Origin: Brachionus rotundiformis
Lineage: Eukaryota > Rotifera > Eurotatoria > Ploima > Brachionidae
Assembly: GCA_016802295.1 (NCBI GenBank)
Contig: JAESIW010000032.1
Span: 1-64,000 of the forward strand
Direction of reading: 5' to 3'
DNA length: 64,000 bases
How positions within the stretch are numbered: the first letter of the stretch is position 1; each line of letters begins with the position of its first letter. The notes under the pieces were generated by a model. The model was given only the letters and a program-made list of their open reading frames with translations, was not told where the DNA came from and searched no databases. Shown piece by piece: positions 34,001-43,385 of the stretch. The translations under genes were made by a program, and so were the position numbers.

Positions 34001-37000
34001 CGCCATAAAATTTTTGGAGCAGGGGTTGGCGATAACGATACAATTAGTTTTGATTCGGTTTTAAATGTAGGTATTACTATTCAATTAGGTATCGAAAATT
34101 ATGCTAGGGTTGTAGATGGTGCTATATATTTATTTGAAGGCGTAGAAAATGTAGTAGGTAGTAAGCAAAATGATAAAGTAATTATTTCTTCTAAAGCAGA
34201 GGCTTCTAGTTTGTCTAATATTAGTATAGACCTAGGAGGTGGTAATGATGAAGTTGATTTTTCAAACGCTAGTGTTGCTTTAACAGGAGGTAATGGACTG
34301 AACGCTACTTTTGAAGATGGTAAAATAACTGCCAAAATAGGCGGTAAAGATTTAACCTTTTTAAATGCAGAATCTGCTAAAGGAACCGCTTATAATGATA
34401 CATTTGTGGTAAAGGCCACAGCCCAAGAAGGCGGTATTTATGACGGCTTTGTGGGAGATGAAGATTTTATAGATTATTCTGATGTTTCTGATGGTTTAAC
34501 TTTTGACCTTTCTAAAGGGGCAACTTTTGGTGAAGTAACTAGATCTAGCAATCCTTCTTCTACAATTAAAGATCAAATAAAAGATATAGAAAAAATACAA
34601 GGTGGGTTAGGTAATAATACTTTTAAATCTAACGCTTATGTAAATTATATTTTTCAAGGTGGAGTTACGGCGGCTACAAGTCAAGTATTAGATTATAGCG
34701 AGTTGGGTGTTGGTGTGGTTTTTGATATAGAAAATCAAATAAATTATAAATCTAACTATACTGGCAAGTTGTATTTAGATGCCGTAGCAAGCGGAGATTA
34801 CAGCTTATTAGCTAAAGATACGTACACCAATATTACAGATATTGTAGGATCTAAAGGAGATGATTCTTTTTTGCTAAATGCAACATCTATTAATAAGTTT
34901 AAAATTGACGGTGGTAAAGGCCAATACGATATACTAGACCTTTCAAGTTTTTCTGAAGGTATAGAGACAACTCTGTTTAATACTAATACAGATGATTTTA
35001 GCGATGGAATTACCTCATTAGCGGCTATAGATGGTTTTTACAATCAAGCCATTACGTCTGGAACTACTAATTACAACGTTGAAATTAGAAATATTTCTGG
35101 GTTAAAGCTAACTAACAAAAATGATGAAATTACTTTAGATGGAGTGGCAAGTTTTTATATAGACGCTGGAGCTGGGAAAGATAGAGTTGTTTATCAACTT
35201 ACTGATGCTCCTGTATACAGCTTTGCAGACAATTTAGCTATTGCAGTAGATGTAACAAAAGATAATCTTGGTGTTTCTAAGTATTATAGCCCAGTAGGCC
35301 CAAGTGGTACTGCATTAGTAAAAAGTGATAAATTAGTTAGTGTTGAAGCCCTAGATTTAAGTTCTAAAAACGATACAGTAAAAGTAAAAGAATGGAATAC
35401 GTCTATTGCTTCTATTAATGGAGCGGGAGGAAAAAACACTTTATCTTTCTCGGATTTTGCGGCAACAAAGCCTACAGTTATTACAGCTAAGGTTGGACTT
35501 GGCACAGACCATAAGATAGAAGTTAGTAATAATCAAATATCTGGTACTTTTAATGCTTTTAATTTTACTGAGTTAGTAGGAGCTGGACAAAAAAATGTAA
35601 CAGTAGATTTTGTACTTAATGATTTTGCTAATGTAGATAAAACTTCTATAGTGGGCCGTTTAGGAGACGGTACAACTGTTATAAGTTTTGCTGGTGGCGT
35701 ACATTCTGCTGGTGTAACTCTTAATTTGTCTGATGATAGCATTGCTGGTTTTAATGCTAGTGTAAAAGACAATATTGCAACCGCAGTTGAGCGTAGTATG
35801 TTTGTTGAAAATATAAACAAAATAGTGTTAACAGCTAAAGATGATATAGTAACAGGCTCTAAAAATAGCTCTACTAGTTTTGATGGAGGTTTAGGAGATA
35901 ATACATTAACTTACGATGGAGTTAACTTTGGTTCTTCTGGTGTAAATTTTTCTTTTGATACTAAAAACGTTACTACTGCAAGCGGAACAACTACATTGCT
36001 AATAGGTAAGGCTAGTAAATCTTCTGGTTTAGTAGATACATTTACCAACTTTATAAAGCTAGAAGGCTCTAGCGATTATGCTGATAGTGTTACTATTGAT
36101 AACTTAGATGCTTTAAATAGATTATTAAGCCAATTCCCTACATTAGAATTAGACCTAAAAGGTACAGCTAATACATCTAACGACAAAGTGTTTTTAAGAT
36201 TTGACGATGCTATTAACTTTAATATATCTACCAGTGATTTAACAGTTAACTCTGCCAAGGTAGCTCTAAACTGGATACGATCAGAACAAGGTGGGGTAGA
36301 CAAAGATTTAGAGTTATTGTTTGGAGATAAAAATGATACACTAGTTTATATTGGTACTTTAAGCGGACGCTATACCTTGGTATCTGGAGGAGCAGGTAGT
36401 AATACTATTAATGGTTCTACAGCCACTGCGTCTTTATTTTACAATGCAAGAACGGGTAAAATAGCTTCTAATGTGGCAGATTATAATGATAATGATTATA
36501 AATACAAAGCTATAGATTTTAATAAAGTTGTAGGGGCCAAAATAGGGGGCAATTTTTTTGCAGGAGCTTTAGGTGCTTTAGGGGTAAACCCTATAACTTA
36601 TGTGGGTTCTGGAAGAACTGGAGCTACTGAAGATACTTTAAGTTATGCAGATAATAGATCTTCTTTGGTGTTTAAGTTTAATAGTACAAACTCTGGTACT
36701 GTTGCAATTAAAGGCAAAGGACCATCTAAAGGAGATTCTTTTGAGGGCATTAAACACATTATAGGGGGAGGGTCTGGCAATATATTTGAGTTTAATTCGG
36801 CTTCGTTAAATTATTTAGATGATTTAAATTTAAACGGAGGCGCTGGTACTGATGTATTATACTTTAACTTTACTAATAGCTCTAATGCTATTTTAAGCTC
36901 TACAGGTTTAAGTATACAAGGTAAAACATTAAATTTAACCTTAGGTAATAATATTGAAGTTATTATGTTTAATGAAGCCAACACAGATACAGTAACTATT

Positions 37001-40000
37001 GAAGACGGTGTAGCTTTTGGTTTGCAAATATTTGGAACAGAGGCAACAGGAGGTGCATTTGATGATAACGCACGAAAAGATATTATTATAGTGCAGTCTA
37101 ATGAACTTTTAGATGACTCTGTAGTTACTAATTTAGGAAACTTTGAAAGTACAACTGTTGCTGCAGGTACATCATCAGGTGGGGTTGTTGATGCAGATTT
37201 AGATACTAGAGACAAAGTAAGTGTTGTGTTTGACTCAACATCCGAGGAATTGGTAAGGTCTACCAGTGGTAGCACCATAACAGACAGATTGCGTGGTTTT
37301 AAAGAAATTAGGCACGATTCTACAACTGGAAAAATGTTGGTAATTGCGGGGTTAAGACCTTTTGACTATGTGGGCACAAATGGAGCCGAAGGATATAGCT
37401 TGTATGCAGATTATAGTAAGCTTACTAATTCTGGCAGTACTTATTTTTCTTTTGATGGTGCTTATAATAAAGTTATTGTTAAAAAAGATCCTGCATCGGT
37501 TGGGGCAAGCACAGAAGCAGAAGCGGCAGTGTATAATGATACTTTAACAAACGCTGGTTATATTTTAGGAACCAAAGGCTCTGATGTGTTTGAGCTATAT
37601 GCCGGAACAACAGGAGCTCCAACTAAAAATATTATTATTTATGGTAATGGTGGCGGAGATACCATTTCGTTTAATAAAGCTAGAAGCCTTTTAGCAGGTG
37701 GCGGTGGCGATGGTTCTATAGGTAATGAATATGTTTTAAGTGTTGCGGGAAGTATAAATGTAAATGGATATACTTTGTTAGGTAGTTATATTTATGGCTT
37801 AACGGAAAATAGCGATGCTTTTAGAACCAACACTACAACCGACACTAATGTAGGCCAACAAGTAAATGCATTAGGTGGTATAGATTTATTAGATTATAGT
37901 GTTTTTTCTAATAATACATGGAATATAACAGTAAACTTTACGGTTAACCAAGTAACTAAAGAGCGTTACGATAGTGCAACAAATGCGACTATATTTGCAG
38001 CTGCAGATAATATGTATAATTTTGAAAGAGCATTTACCGGAGACGGTGATGATGTTATTATAGCAAATGAAAAGCAGTTGTTTTTACAAAGTACTACGTA
38101 TGAGCTTTCGGATACAAATAAATTATTTGATGCAGGTGCTGGCTATAATACTTTAGATATATCTGCAGTAGACAGCAGTAAATATACAGTAGAGTTAACT
38201 TACGAAAGAAAAAACAACCTAAACCAAACAAAAATAGAAGCTACCAGAGTTGATGATGGCGTTGTTAATAAAACAACATCGGTGGGTTTTGGTAGTATAT
38301 TGTCTGGCTATGCTAATGTAAAGTATGTTTTTGATACTGAGCATTTAAACGAAATAGCTTTTGGTGGGGCAACAAAACCTGGTAGTGTAACAGGTAAAGC
38401 TTTAAACTTTGAAGCTAACGTAAACGCAACAACCGCTAAGTTTAATTTTACAACTAAACCAGGCGAAGCCAGAAATATTACAGTAAAACTACAATCTATA
38501 GTAAGAGATTTAGTTGTAGCAGATGGAACTAATGATTTTATTAACCTTAAAGGTTATAATGAGTTTAACGTTTCTGGTAATTCTGTATTAACCGTTGAAG
38601 CAAACAGAATTACTTCAATGAAATTTACCGGAGGCGACACAGGTAATGATAAAGCAGATTTTACTGGGGTGTCTTCTTTAGGTTTAATAACAATAGATAT
38701 TGCAAACGTTACAGGCACAACTAGTTCTATAAATTATATAGATAGTTTAGGAACAGTTAGTTTAAATAATATTGAAAATATTGTTACTAACAGCCAAGTA
38801 GAGGTTGTTTTAGTTGAAAGAGCTTCTTTTGATGCTAGTACTGATTATACAATTAACATTACTGCTGGTACAGGAAAAGATAGCATAGTTTCGTTTGAAA
38901 GTTTTACCCAAGCTATTAGTGGTACAGATGCAAAAGGTTACAATTTAACCAATTTTACGCAGTATAAATTAACAAATCAAGCAGATACATTTGATATAGA
39001 TGATTCAGCGGGTAAAACAATAGATGCACTTGCCTCTGGTGCTGGAAGAGATACTGTAAACTTTATAAATGCAGGTGGGACTGGTTATACAAATGGTGTA
39101 ATAATAGTTAGAGAAAACGCTGTAGATACTGTTAACAAAATTAATGCATTAGGTGAGGTTTATACAGATAGATTAAAAAACTTTGAAGTGTTTGCTTTAA
39201 CAGCAAAAGAGGATGTTTTTACATTAAATAATAATACAATTGCTGGGGTTGTACAACCGTTATATACAGAAATAGATTTTGCTGGTGGTAATGATTCTGC
39301 AAATTTATCTAATTTTACAGGGTTTACTTCAGGTAGTGCTACTTACTCTTTAGCTAATGGGTTTAATTTTGATTTGAATGATGGTACCAGTGATTATAAG
39401 TATATATTAAAAAATTTAGAAAGTCTTTCTTTGTATCAAAACATTGAATTAGCTTTACAAGGTGATGACTTTGCAGGAATTTCGGTAAGTGCTTCTGGCA
39501 ACAACTCATTGTCTTACACTACAAATGCAGCAAATATAGACCAAAGGTTTATATTTGAACTACAAGCAGACGCTATTAGTTCTAAACTTACTCATTTTGA
39601 TGCAGATGGTGTTACTATAATAAAAGAAATGGCTACTTTTTCTGGTTTTTATAACTATACTAATCTAGTTGGTAATATTGGTTTTAAAAACTTTACAGAC
39701 TTTACTAAAAACTATACTTTATTTAATAGTTTTACTAATTCTGGAGATATGTCGTTAGTTGATTATAACGCCGTTAATTTTGATTTAAATTTTAGTTTAA
39801 AAGCAGATAAGGTAATAGTTAGCAAAGCAGGTGCAACCGGTGGAGAACATACTGTAGGTGCACATAACATTTTATTGTCTTCTAAAAACAGTAATATTGT
39901 TGTAGATGAAGCTGTTAATCCAGCCGCTGGCTTTCCTATTAATATAGGCTTAAAAAAACCTGAAGGTGGAGCCAGTTTTTCTAGCAATGTGGTTGTAGAC

Positions 40001-43000
40001 TTAAGAAATACAGCTAACACAGGTGTAGGCGGAGATACTTTAATATTTTTAGATGGTATTTTTGATGCAATGCCTATGTTTGGTGAATTTGCAGGAGCTC
40101 CTGCTACAGATACTATTGTAGAAGTTACTACGAGAAATGCAGGAGGGGTTACCAGTGCAAATATGAATTTTTATGGAGTATCTACCTTTAAAGCTAACGG
40201 TAATACGCAAGTTAATTTAGACTTAACCAAGACTGCTTTAACTAAAGAGTATATTTTTACAGGAAACGACAATGCCTTATTACTAGGTGGTGACATAGCG
40301 GCGGGAACTATTATAGATATAAATTTATCTAGTTCTAAATTATTAAATTATACATCTGCTATTACTAATACTGTTCATAATATTAAAATAGATGGATTTA
40401 CGGAAATTGATATCGCCGTAGTAGGAGATCTTAATTTTAGATTATCTGATGCAGGTATTAGCAATGATTCTAATTCTTTATTAATTAACGCTAATTCAAA
40501 TACTAGTACTTTAATTGTGGATACTGGGTTAACTTCTTCTGAGCTAAGTGTAATTAACGGCAAAGTAAATTTATTTGGTAGAATGACTGGTTCTAATAAA
40601 GAATTTAACGCAAGGGGCTTTAATAAGCAAATTACGTTGTCTAGTAACCGTGATAATTTAACAATATATAACAATGTATTAAATACAGCCGCTTTTGTAA
40701 ATACATCTGGCGGAGGTGATAGTGTAAGTTATAACCATACTAGTGGTAGTGTTGCTGCGCAGTTTGTTGGTAGTGGTAATATACATTTATCTACCATAGC
40801 AGCCGGAAGTTATGGTATTACTGGAGACCACGTGCTAGTAAATGGTGTAGATTCTTTAGATCTGGGCGATGGTGCTAGTGCACTAAATTTTAACATTGGC
40901 GTAGCTTTTTCTGCAGGTTATTTATCAACTAGCAAAGAATACAACATTTTTGCTAATTATAATAATCTAAATAATAAAAAAGTAGCATTTAGTTTATTAG
41001 GTGATATTGTTAACAAGGTACAAGATGACGATAAGAGCTTGTTTTCTTCTAACAGTGGCTCTACTTTAAGCTTATCTAACTCAGGATCAGATGAGGTAGG
41101 GTTTGGAAACACCACGTTAAATTTAAAAGGCTTTAACTATTATAATTTAGGTAACGGTAAAGACACTATTAATGTTAATTTAACAAGAAACAACACTACT
41201 AACCAAGTAAAAGATGTGTATGTTAACCAAGGTGCTGGTAATAAATTATCTTACTCTTCTTCGTTATTTTTAGATGCCAGTGCAGGCGGATTTACTAACC
41301 AAGGAATTTTAGGTATATTAACTATTGTAGGTGCTGCTAATAATCTTGTAACAAGTTATAGCAATAACTTGGTTGCTGTTGCTTATAATGGGGTTAGTGT
41401 GGCAACAACATCTTACAATGTTTTTAATAATGGTGTAATTAATTACGATATTAAATTAGGTAATGATAAAACTATTATAAATAATGGTTATAATGCTGAT
41501 GGCATGCATAACTCTACTTCGGTTGCTTTACCAGAGTTGGGCTTAGGTGGTAATAGATTTATAATGGAAGGAATAAACACTGTATTTACTGCCCCAAGAA
41601 TAACAGATTCTTCTGGTTCCATTGTTAGCAGTTATTCTTTTACCTCAGATTCTAGAGATCAATCGGCTTTCTTTTTGGGGCAAAGCGCAGGTAATACACA
41701 GTATGATTTAGACAGCACAGGCGTAGTTACTGTTAGCCCTAACAGTATTAGCATGGCGCCTACCTATGCTAATATATCTGGTACTAAACAAACGTACAGC
41801 TTAACTGTTACCGGCTATAAAGATATATTTTTTGGTGTAAATCCTGATTATAGTGTTGGTTTAACGCATTTATATGAAGGTAATACAGTACTAAAAATTA
41901 CCGACATTAACAATACCAGCAGTAATGGTTTGCTGTACAGATTTTTTGGCGTACAAAATGAGATTGGTACCGTAGATATAGGAACTACAACAGTAGAAGC
42001 AATGAATGCTTATATAGATGTAAAATATAAATTAGATACAGTAGATTTTAGTGGATATACAGATTCTGATATGGTTAGAATAGAGACACATTTTGATATA
42101 GTAAATGGTGCCTTTTATTCATCTACTTTGGTAGCTAATGCAACTGGGTTATTAGATGATAGTCTTGAAACTTTTAACTTTGAAAGATTTAAAGGAGCTT
42201 CTGGCATAGACAATATATTTGATATTACTAATATATTTAATGCAGACAGAACAACTTTAGCTAACTTAGACAGTCCGTTGTTTTTAGAAGGTGGTCCGGG
42301 TTTTGATAATATAATTGAACTAAATAGTGTTGCTGTAAATGCTTCTGAGATTGGTTTAATGAGTGACCCTGGGGCCACAACATTTACTGCGGGATTCTTT
42401 TTAAAAGGTACTAATACTCCAATAATATTGTTTGAAAACATTACAGATATATTAGTAAATAATCCTAGACTGTACATAGCTAATACAAGTATATTTGGTG
42501 GTTTTTTTAATATAACAGCCAGCGATATTGATAATGAGTTTATAATAGATTCGTTTAAAGATAACTTAGTATTAGATGGTAAAGACGGTGTAGATACTTA
42601 TGTATTGGCTAACAATATTACCTATACCATGCATAAAGCTAAAGATGGTAAAGTGAACGTTGATATTGATTTAACAGATGGTACTACGCAAGTAAAAACA
42701 TATAATGCAGATTACTACCTAACATTAGAAGACGGCAACGGCAACACTGCTTATGTATTTAACATAGATGGTAATACAATTACACAAAATGGTGTAGATA
42801 CATTAGTGGATGACTTAAAATTAAACGGTAACTTTGTAGATGATTCTGCGGTAGCTCCTTCTGCTAGGTCTTTATTTACGGATAATGCATTTTTTGCGGA
42901 TAATCAGCAAAATAATGAGTATACCACAGAAAACGAATCTACCGAGATTGCTATAAATGATTTGCTAGATTTAGCTAATAACACTAACAATACCGAAAGC

Positions 43001-43267
43001 TTAAATGTTAATTTAGATATTAACGAAGTTGTAAGCGAAGACGATAGTTTAGATTATTCGTTAGATATAGCATTTAATAATGAAGATAATACAGATAATA
43101 ATGATAATGATGTAATAAGCAATGATTTACTAGCAAATATTACACAAGAAGATCTATTAGAGGTAGAGTCTACAGAAATTGTAGATGAATATAAAGCACC
43201 AGAAGAGCAAGAGAGCGATTCGGTGATTGATGTTCAAAAACAATTAGATAAACACAGTGTGGTATAG
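31043..43267 (+). CDS. Giant RTX-derived type I secreted protein (putative adhesin, SiiE-like role)
   Basis: A 4074-residue protein without a signal peptide. Residues 1-115 form a prefix domain with the pattern ARVEVVNGDLHIVFANGAT, similar to the N-terminus of BapA/LapA-type adhesins. Residues about 180-400 look like Ig-type beta sandwich. Canonical calcium-binding RTX nonapeptides (GGxGxDxxx; for example GLGNDSYWA and GGTGLDTAY) are clustered near residues 413-485, with isolated ones later. The remaining 3400 residues are a long beta-rich, Asn/Thr/Ser-rich series with recurring degenerate marks such as GTEYNDTF, GTAYNDTF and GTKGSDVF. The C-terminal 130 residues are extremely Asp/Glu/Asn-rich and end in DKHSVV. 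It contains almost no cysteine. Its place among T1SS genes implies secretion through the TolC/HlyD/ABC channel. An adhesin is more likely than a toxin, since I see no enzymatic domain. Confidence 0.82.
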   Translation: MANQNDNAQTNQSIVYQDNQVFLYKPESASSRSTVYIRPGDLIQLNFDIKEARVEVVNGDLHIVFANGATMTLLSLAAMGFSTAAPVIRDTEGNLMDVAEFLNKTYTVNYNNAYLILTNRDDYNLSDEEPDAIVSAADSTETLDGGNPISGAGTTDVFINGVITSDVVKGVVNSKTFKTGKGNLPETNFTTNNPFTETSSNYLPGTIDENGRPVLSYKIFYGVDFKDNGNKVLEGNNGTGSKAYARSFSVAQGLDDSDDKTLLLDSAKLDLSKESGGVLVLSTLTSMEYLFDLNYTGGLFPTTLSIRVPKDSGLSIESPIVRPLLDSEGKSTGVYQFISIDQSGSSKFSVKFPYGLSARVLDLIYEVNYLDPITSENKFASYNQTLKINPVTNKTDLGDDNEFVLSNGAPGVDVVSGNDSDVLFGGAADNKILSAGGNDYVFSGVANDVVDLGLGNDSYWASLGVDRIEGGTGLDTAYYNNYANKIKKDAKKVDSEYEVGNLLDKTGETIKDEFFNTYSASKGLIFNVGASDIASKLYLEALLERYEGVFEVGSYINPTTVLVIKEQSKSDDGRFNLFDLYSNTEIFYGVDKLTDVVKFDYNGNTNYSRFTFYAGDSFKSLSYDSVVVDKNQGVTVDMSKATDNKNFVTVNFNNKDLEKSSFSGYNIFEASDKDDVIYGGIGFNKFADYDYTMYGSGSDKEYIGQRFGEGYTIYGGLGNDTVDYSKDSRIIKIEFNAVSGKITKYYEVTLTNATGATKRVQTTQSDILAINKSGLGYIEKIVGTERADTFMGGLKTSSASSSLSYTYQNNFTTQDVLTYATSRGNAVTLVLGAGGSRQVYKGTINDENFIALHGANALNTQAGLTNLLDFNKNIKDTVVGNISVTLSMGSDFIVSEEQGNYSFGAGTDLNAFWSQSVKDYVAYTAVNGGIVLNYTGTNGQVTVEKNGKGQDTFNFYDTAANREEIYGVYGTEYNDTFNLGNGIKDERHKIFGAGVGDNDTISFDSVLNVGITIQLGIENYARVVDGAIYLFEGVENVVGSKQNDKVIISSKAEASSLSNISIDLGGGNDEVDFSNASVALTGGNGLNATFEDGKITAKIGGKDLTFLNAESAKGTAYNDTFVVKATAQEGGIYDGFVGDEDFIDYSDVSDGLTFDLSKGATFGEVTRSSNPSSTIKDQIKDIEKIQGGLGNNTFKSNAYVNYIFQGGVTAATSQVLDYSELGVGVVFDIENQINYKSNYTGKLYLDAVASGDYSLLAKDTYTNITDIVGSKGDDSFLLNATSINKFKIDGGKGQYDILDLSSFSEGIETTLFNTNTDDFSDGITSLAAIDGFYNQAITSGTTNYNVEIRNISGLKLTNKNDEITLDGVASFYIDAGAGKDRVVYQLTDAPVYSFADNLAIAVDVTKDNLGVSKYYSPVGPSGTALVKSDKLVSVEALDLSSKNDTVKVKEWNTSIASINGAGGKNTLSFSDFAATKPTVITAKVGLGTDHKIEVSNNQISGTFNAFNFTELVGAGQKNVTVDFVLNDFANVDKTSIVGRLGDGTTVISFAGGVHSAGVTLNLSDDSIAGFNASVKDNIATAVERSMFVENINKIVLTAKDDIVTGSKNSSTSFDGGLGDNTLTYDGVNFGSSGVNFSFDTKNVTTASGTTTLLIGKASKSSGLVDTFTNFIKLEGSSDYADSVTIDNLDALNRLLSQFPTLELDLKGTANTSNDKVFLRFDDAINFNISTSDLTVNSAKVALNWIRSEQGGVDKDLELLFGDKNDTLVYIGTLSGRYTLVSGGAGSNTINGSTATASLFYNARTGKIASNVADYNDNDYKYKAIDFNKVVGAKIGGNFFAGALGALGVNPITYVGSGRTGATEDTLSYADNRSSLVFKFNSTNSGTVAIKGKGPSKGDSFEGIKHIIGGGSGNIFEFNSASLNYLDDLNLNGGAGTDVLYFNFTNSSNAILSSTGLSIQGKTLNLTLGNNIEVIMFNEANTDTVTIEDGVAFGLQIFGTEATGGAFDDNARKDIIIVQSNELLDDSVVTNLGNFESTTVAAGTSSGGVVDADLDTRDKVSVVFDSTSEELVRSTSGSTITDRLRGFKEIRHDSTTGKMLVIAGLRPFDYVGTNGAEGYSLYADYSKLTNSGSTYFSFDGAYNKVIVKKDPASVGASTEAEAAVYNDTLTNAGYILGTKGSDVFELYAGTTGAPTKNIIIYGNGGGDTISFNKARSLLAGGGGDGSIGNEYVLSVAGSINVNGYTLLGSYIYGLTENSDAFRTNTTTDTNVGQQVNALGGIDLLDYSVFSNNTWNITVNFTVNQVTKERYDSATNATIFAAADNMYNFERAFTGDGDDVIIANEKQLFLQSTTYELSDTNKLFDAGAGYNTLDISAVDSSKYTVELTYERKNNLNQTKIEATRVDDGVVNKTTSVGFGSILSGYANVKYVFDTEHLNEIAFGGATKPGSVTGKALNFEANVNATTAKFNFTTKPGEARNITVKLQSIVRDLVVADGTNDFINLKGYNEFNVSGNSVLTVEANRITSMKFTGGDTGNDKADFTGVSSLGLITIDIANVTGTTSSINYIDSLGTVSLNNIENIVTNSQVEVVLVERASFDASTDYTINITAGTGKDSIVSFESFTQAISGTDAKGYNLTNFTQYKLTNQADTFDIDDSAGKTIDALASGAGRDTVNFINAGGTGYTNGVIIVRENAVDTVNKINALGEVYTDRLKNFEVFALTAKEDVFTLNNNTIAGVVQPLYTEIDFAGGNDSANLSNFTGFTSGSATYSLANGFNFDLNDGTSDYKYILKNLESLSLYQNIELALQGDDFAGISVSASGNNSLSYTTNAANIDQRFIFELQADAISSKLTHFDADGVTIIKEMATFSGFYNYTNLVGNIGFKNFTDFTKNYTLFNSFTNSGDMSLVDYNAVNFDLNFSLKADKVIVSKAGATGGEHTVGAHNILLSSKNSNIVVDEAVNPAAGFPINIGLKKPEGGASFSSNVVVDLRNTANTGVGGDTLIFLDGIFDAMPMFGEFAGAPATDTIVEVTTRNAGGVTSANMNFYGVSTFKANGNTQVNLDLTKTALTKEYIFTGNDNALLLGGDIAAGTIIDINLSSSKLLNYTSAITNTVHNIKIDGFTEIDIAVVGDLNFRLSDAGISNDSNSLLINANSNTSTLIVDTGLTSSELSVINGKVNLFGRMTGSNKEFNARGFNKQITLSSNRDNLTIYNNVLNTAAFVNTSGGGDSVSYNHTSGSVAAQFVGSGNIHLSTIAAGSYGITGDHVLVNGVDSLDLGDGASALNFNIGVAFSAGYLSTSKEYNIFANYNNLNNKKVAFSLLGDIVNKVQDDDKSLFSSNSGSTLSLSNSGSDEVGFGNTTLNLKGFNYYNLGNGKDTINVNLTRNNTTNQVKDVYVNQGAGNKLSYSSSLFLDASAGGFTNQGILGILTIVGAANNLVTSYSNNLVAVAYNGVSVATTSYNVFNNGVINYDIKLGNDKTIINNGYNADGMHNSTSVALPELGLGGNRFIMEGINTVFTAPRITDSSGSIVSSYSFTSDSRDQSAFFLGQSAGNTQYDLDSTGVVTVSPNSISMAPTYANISGTKQTYSLTVTGYKDIFFGVNPDYSVGLTHLYEGNTVLKITDINNTSSNGLLYRFFGVQNEIGTVDIGTTTVEAMNAYIDVKYKLDTVDFSGYTDSDMVRIETHFDIVNGAFYSSTLVANATGLLDDSLETFNFERFKGASGIDNIFDITNIFNADRTTLANLDSPLFLEGGPGFDNIIELNSVAVNASEIGLMSDPGATTFTAGFFLKGTNTPIILFENITDILVNNPRLYIANTSIFGGFFNITASDIDNEFIIDSFKDNLVLDGKDGVDTYVLANNITYTMHKAKDGKVNVDIDLTDGTTQVKTYNADYYLTLEDGNGNTAYVFNIDGNTITQNGVDTLVDDLKLNGNFVDDSAVAPSARSLFTDNAFFADNQQNNEYTTENESTEIAINDLLDLANNTNNTESLNVNLDINEVVSEDDSLDYSLDIAFNNEDNTDNNDNDVISNDLLANITQEDLLEVESTEIVDEYKAPEEQESDSVIDVQKQLDKHSVV

Positions 43268-43290
43268 TAAATAGTTAAATAGCATTACAA

Positions 43291-43319
43291 TTGACATTAA
43301 TATTTAGTTATGTTAAATT
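43291..43319 (+). promoter_or_regulatory. Promoter downstream of the giant gene
   Basis: A perfect -35 TTGACA (43291-43296), 17-nt spacer and TAAATT (43314-43319), 67 nt before the 513-residue protein gene. No terminator is visible after the giant gene, so this promoter may add to read-through. Confidence 0.6.
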
Positions 43320-43385
43320 GTTATTAATATTTAATTTGTATATTATATATATAATTAAAAGCATTTAAATTTGGAGATTTAAATA

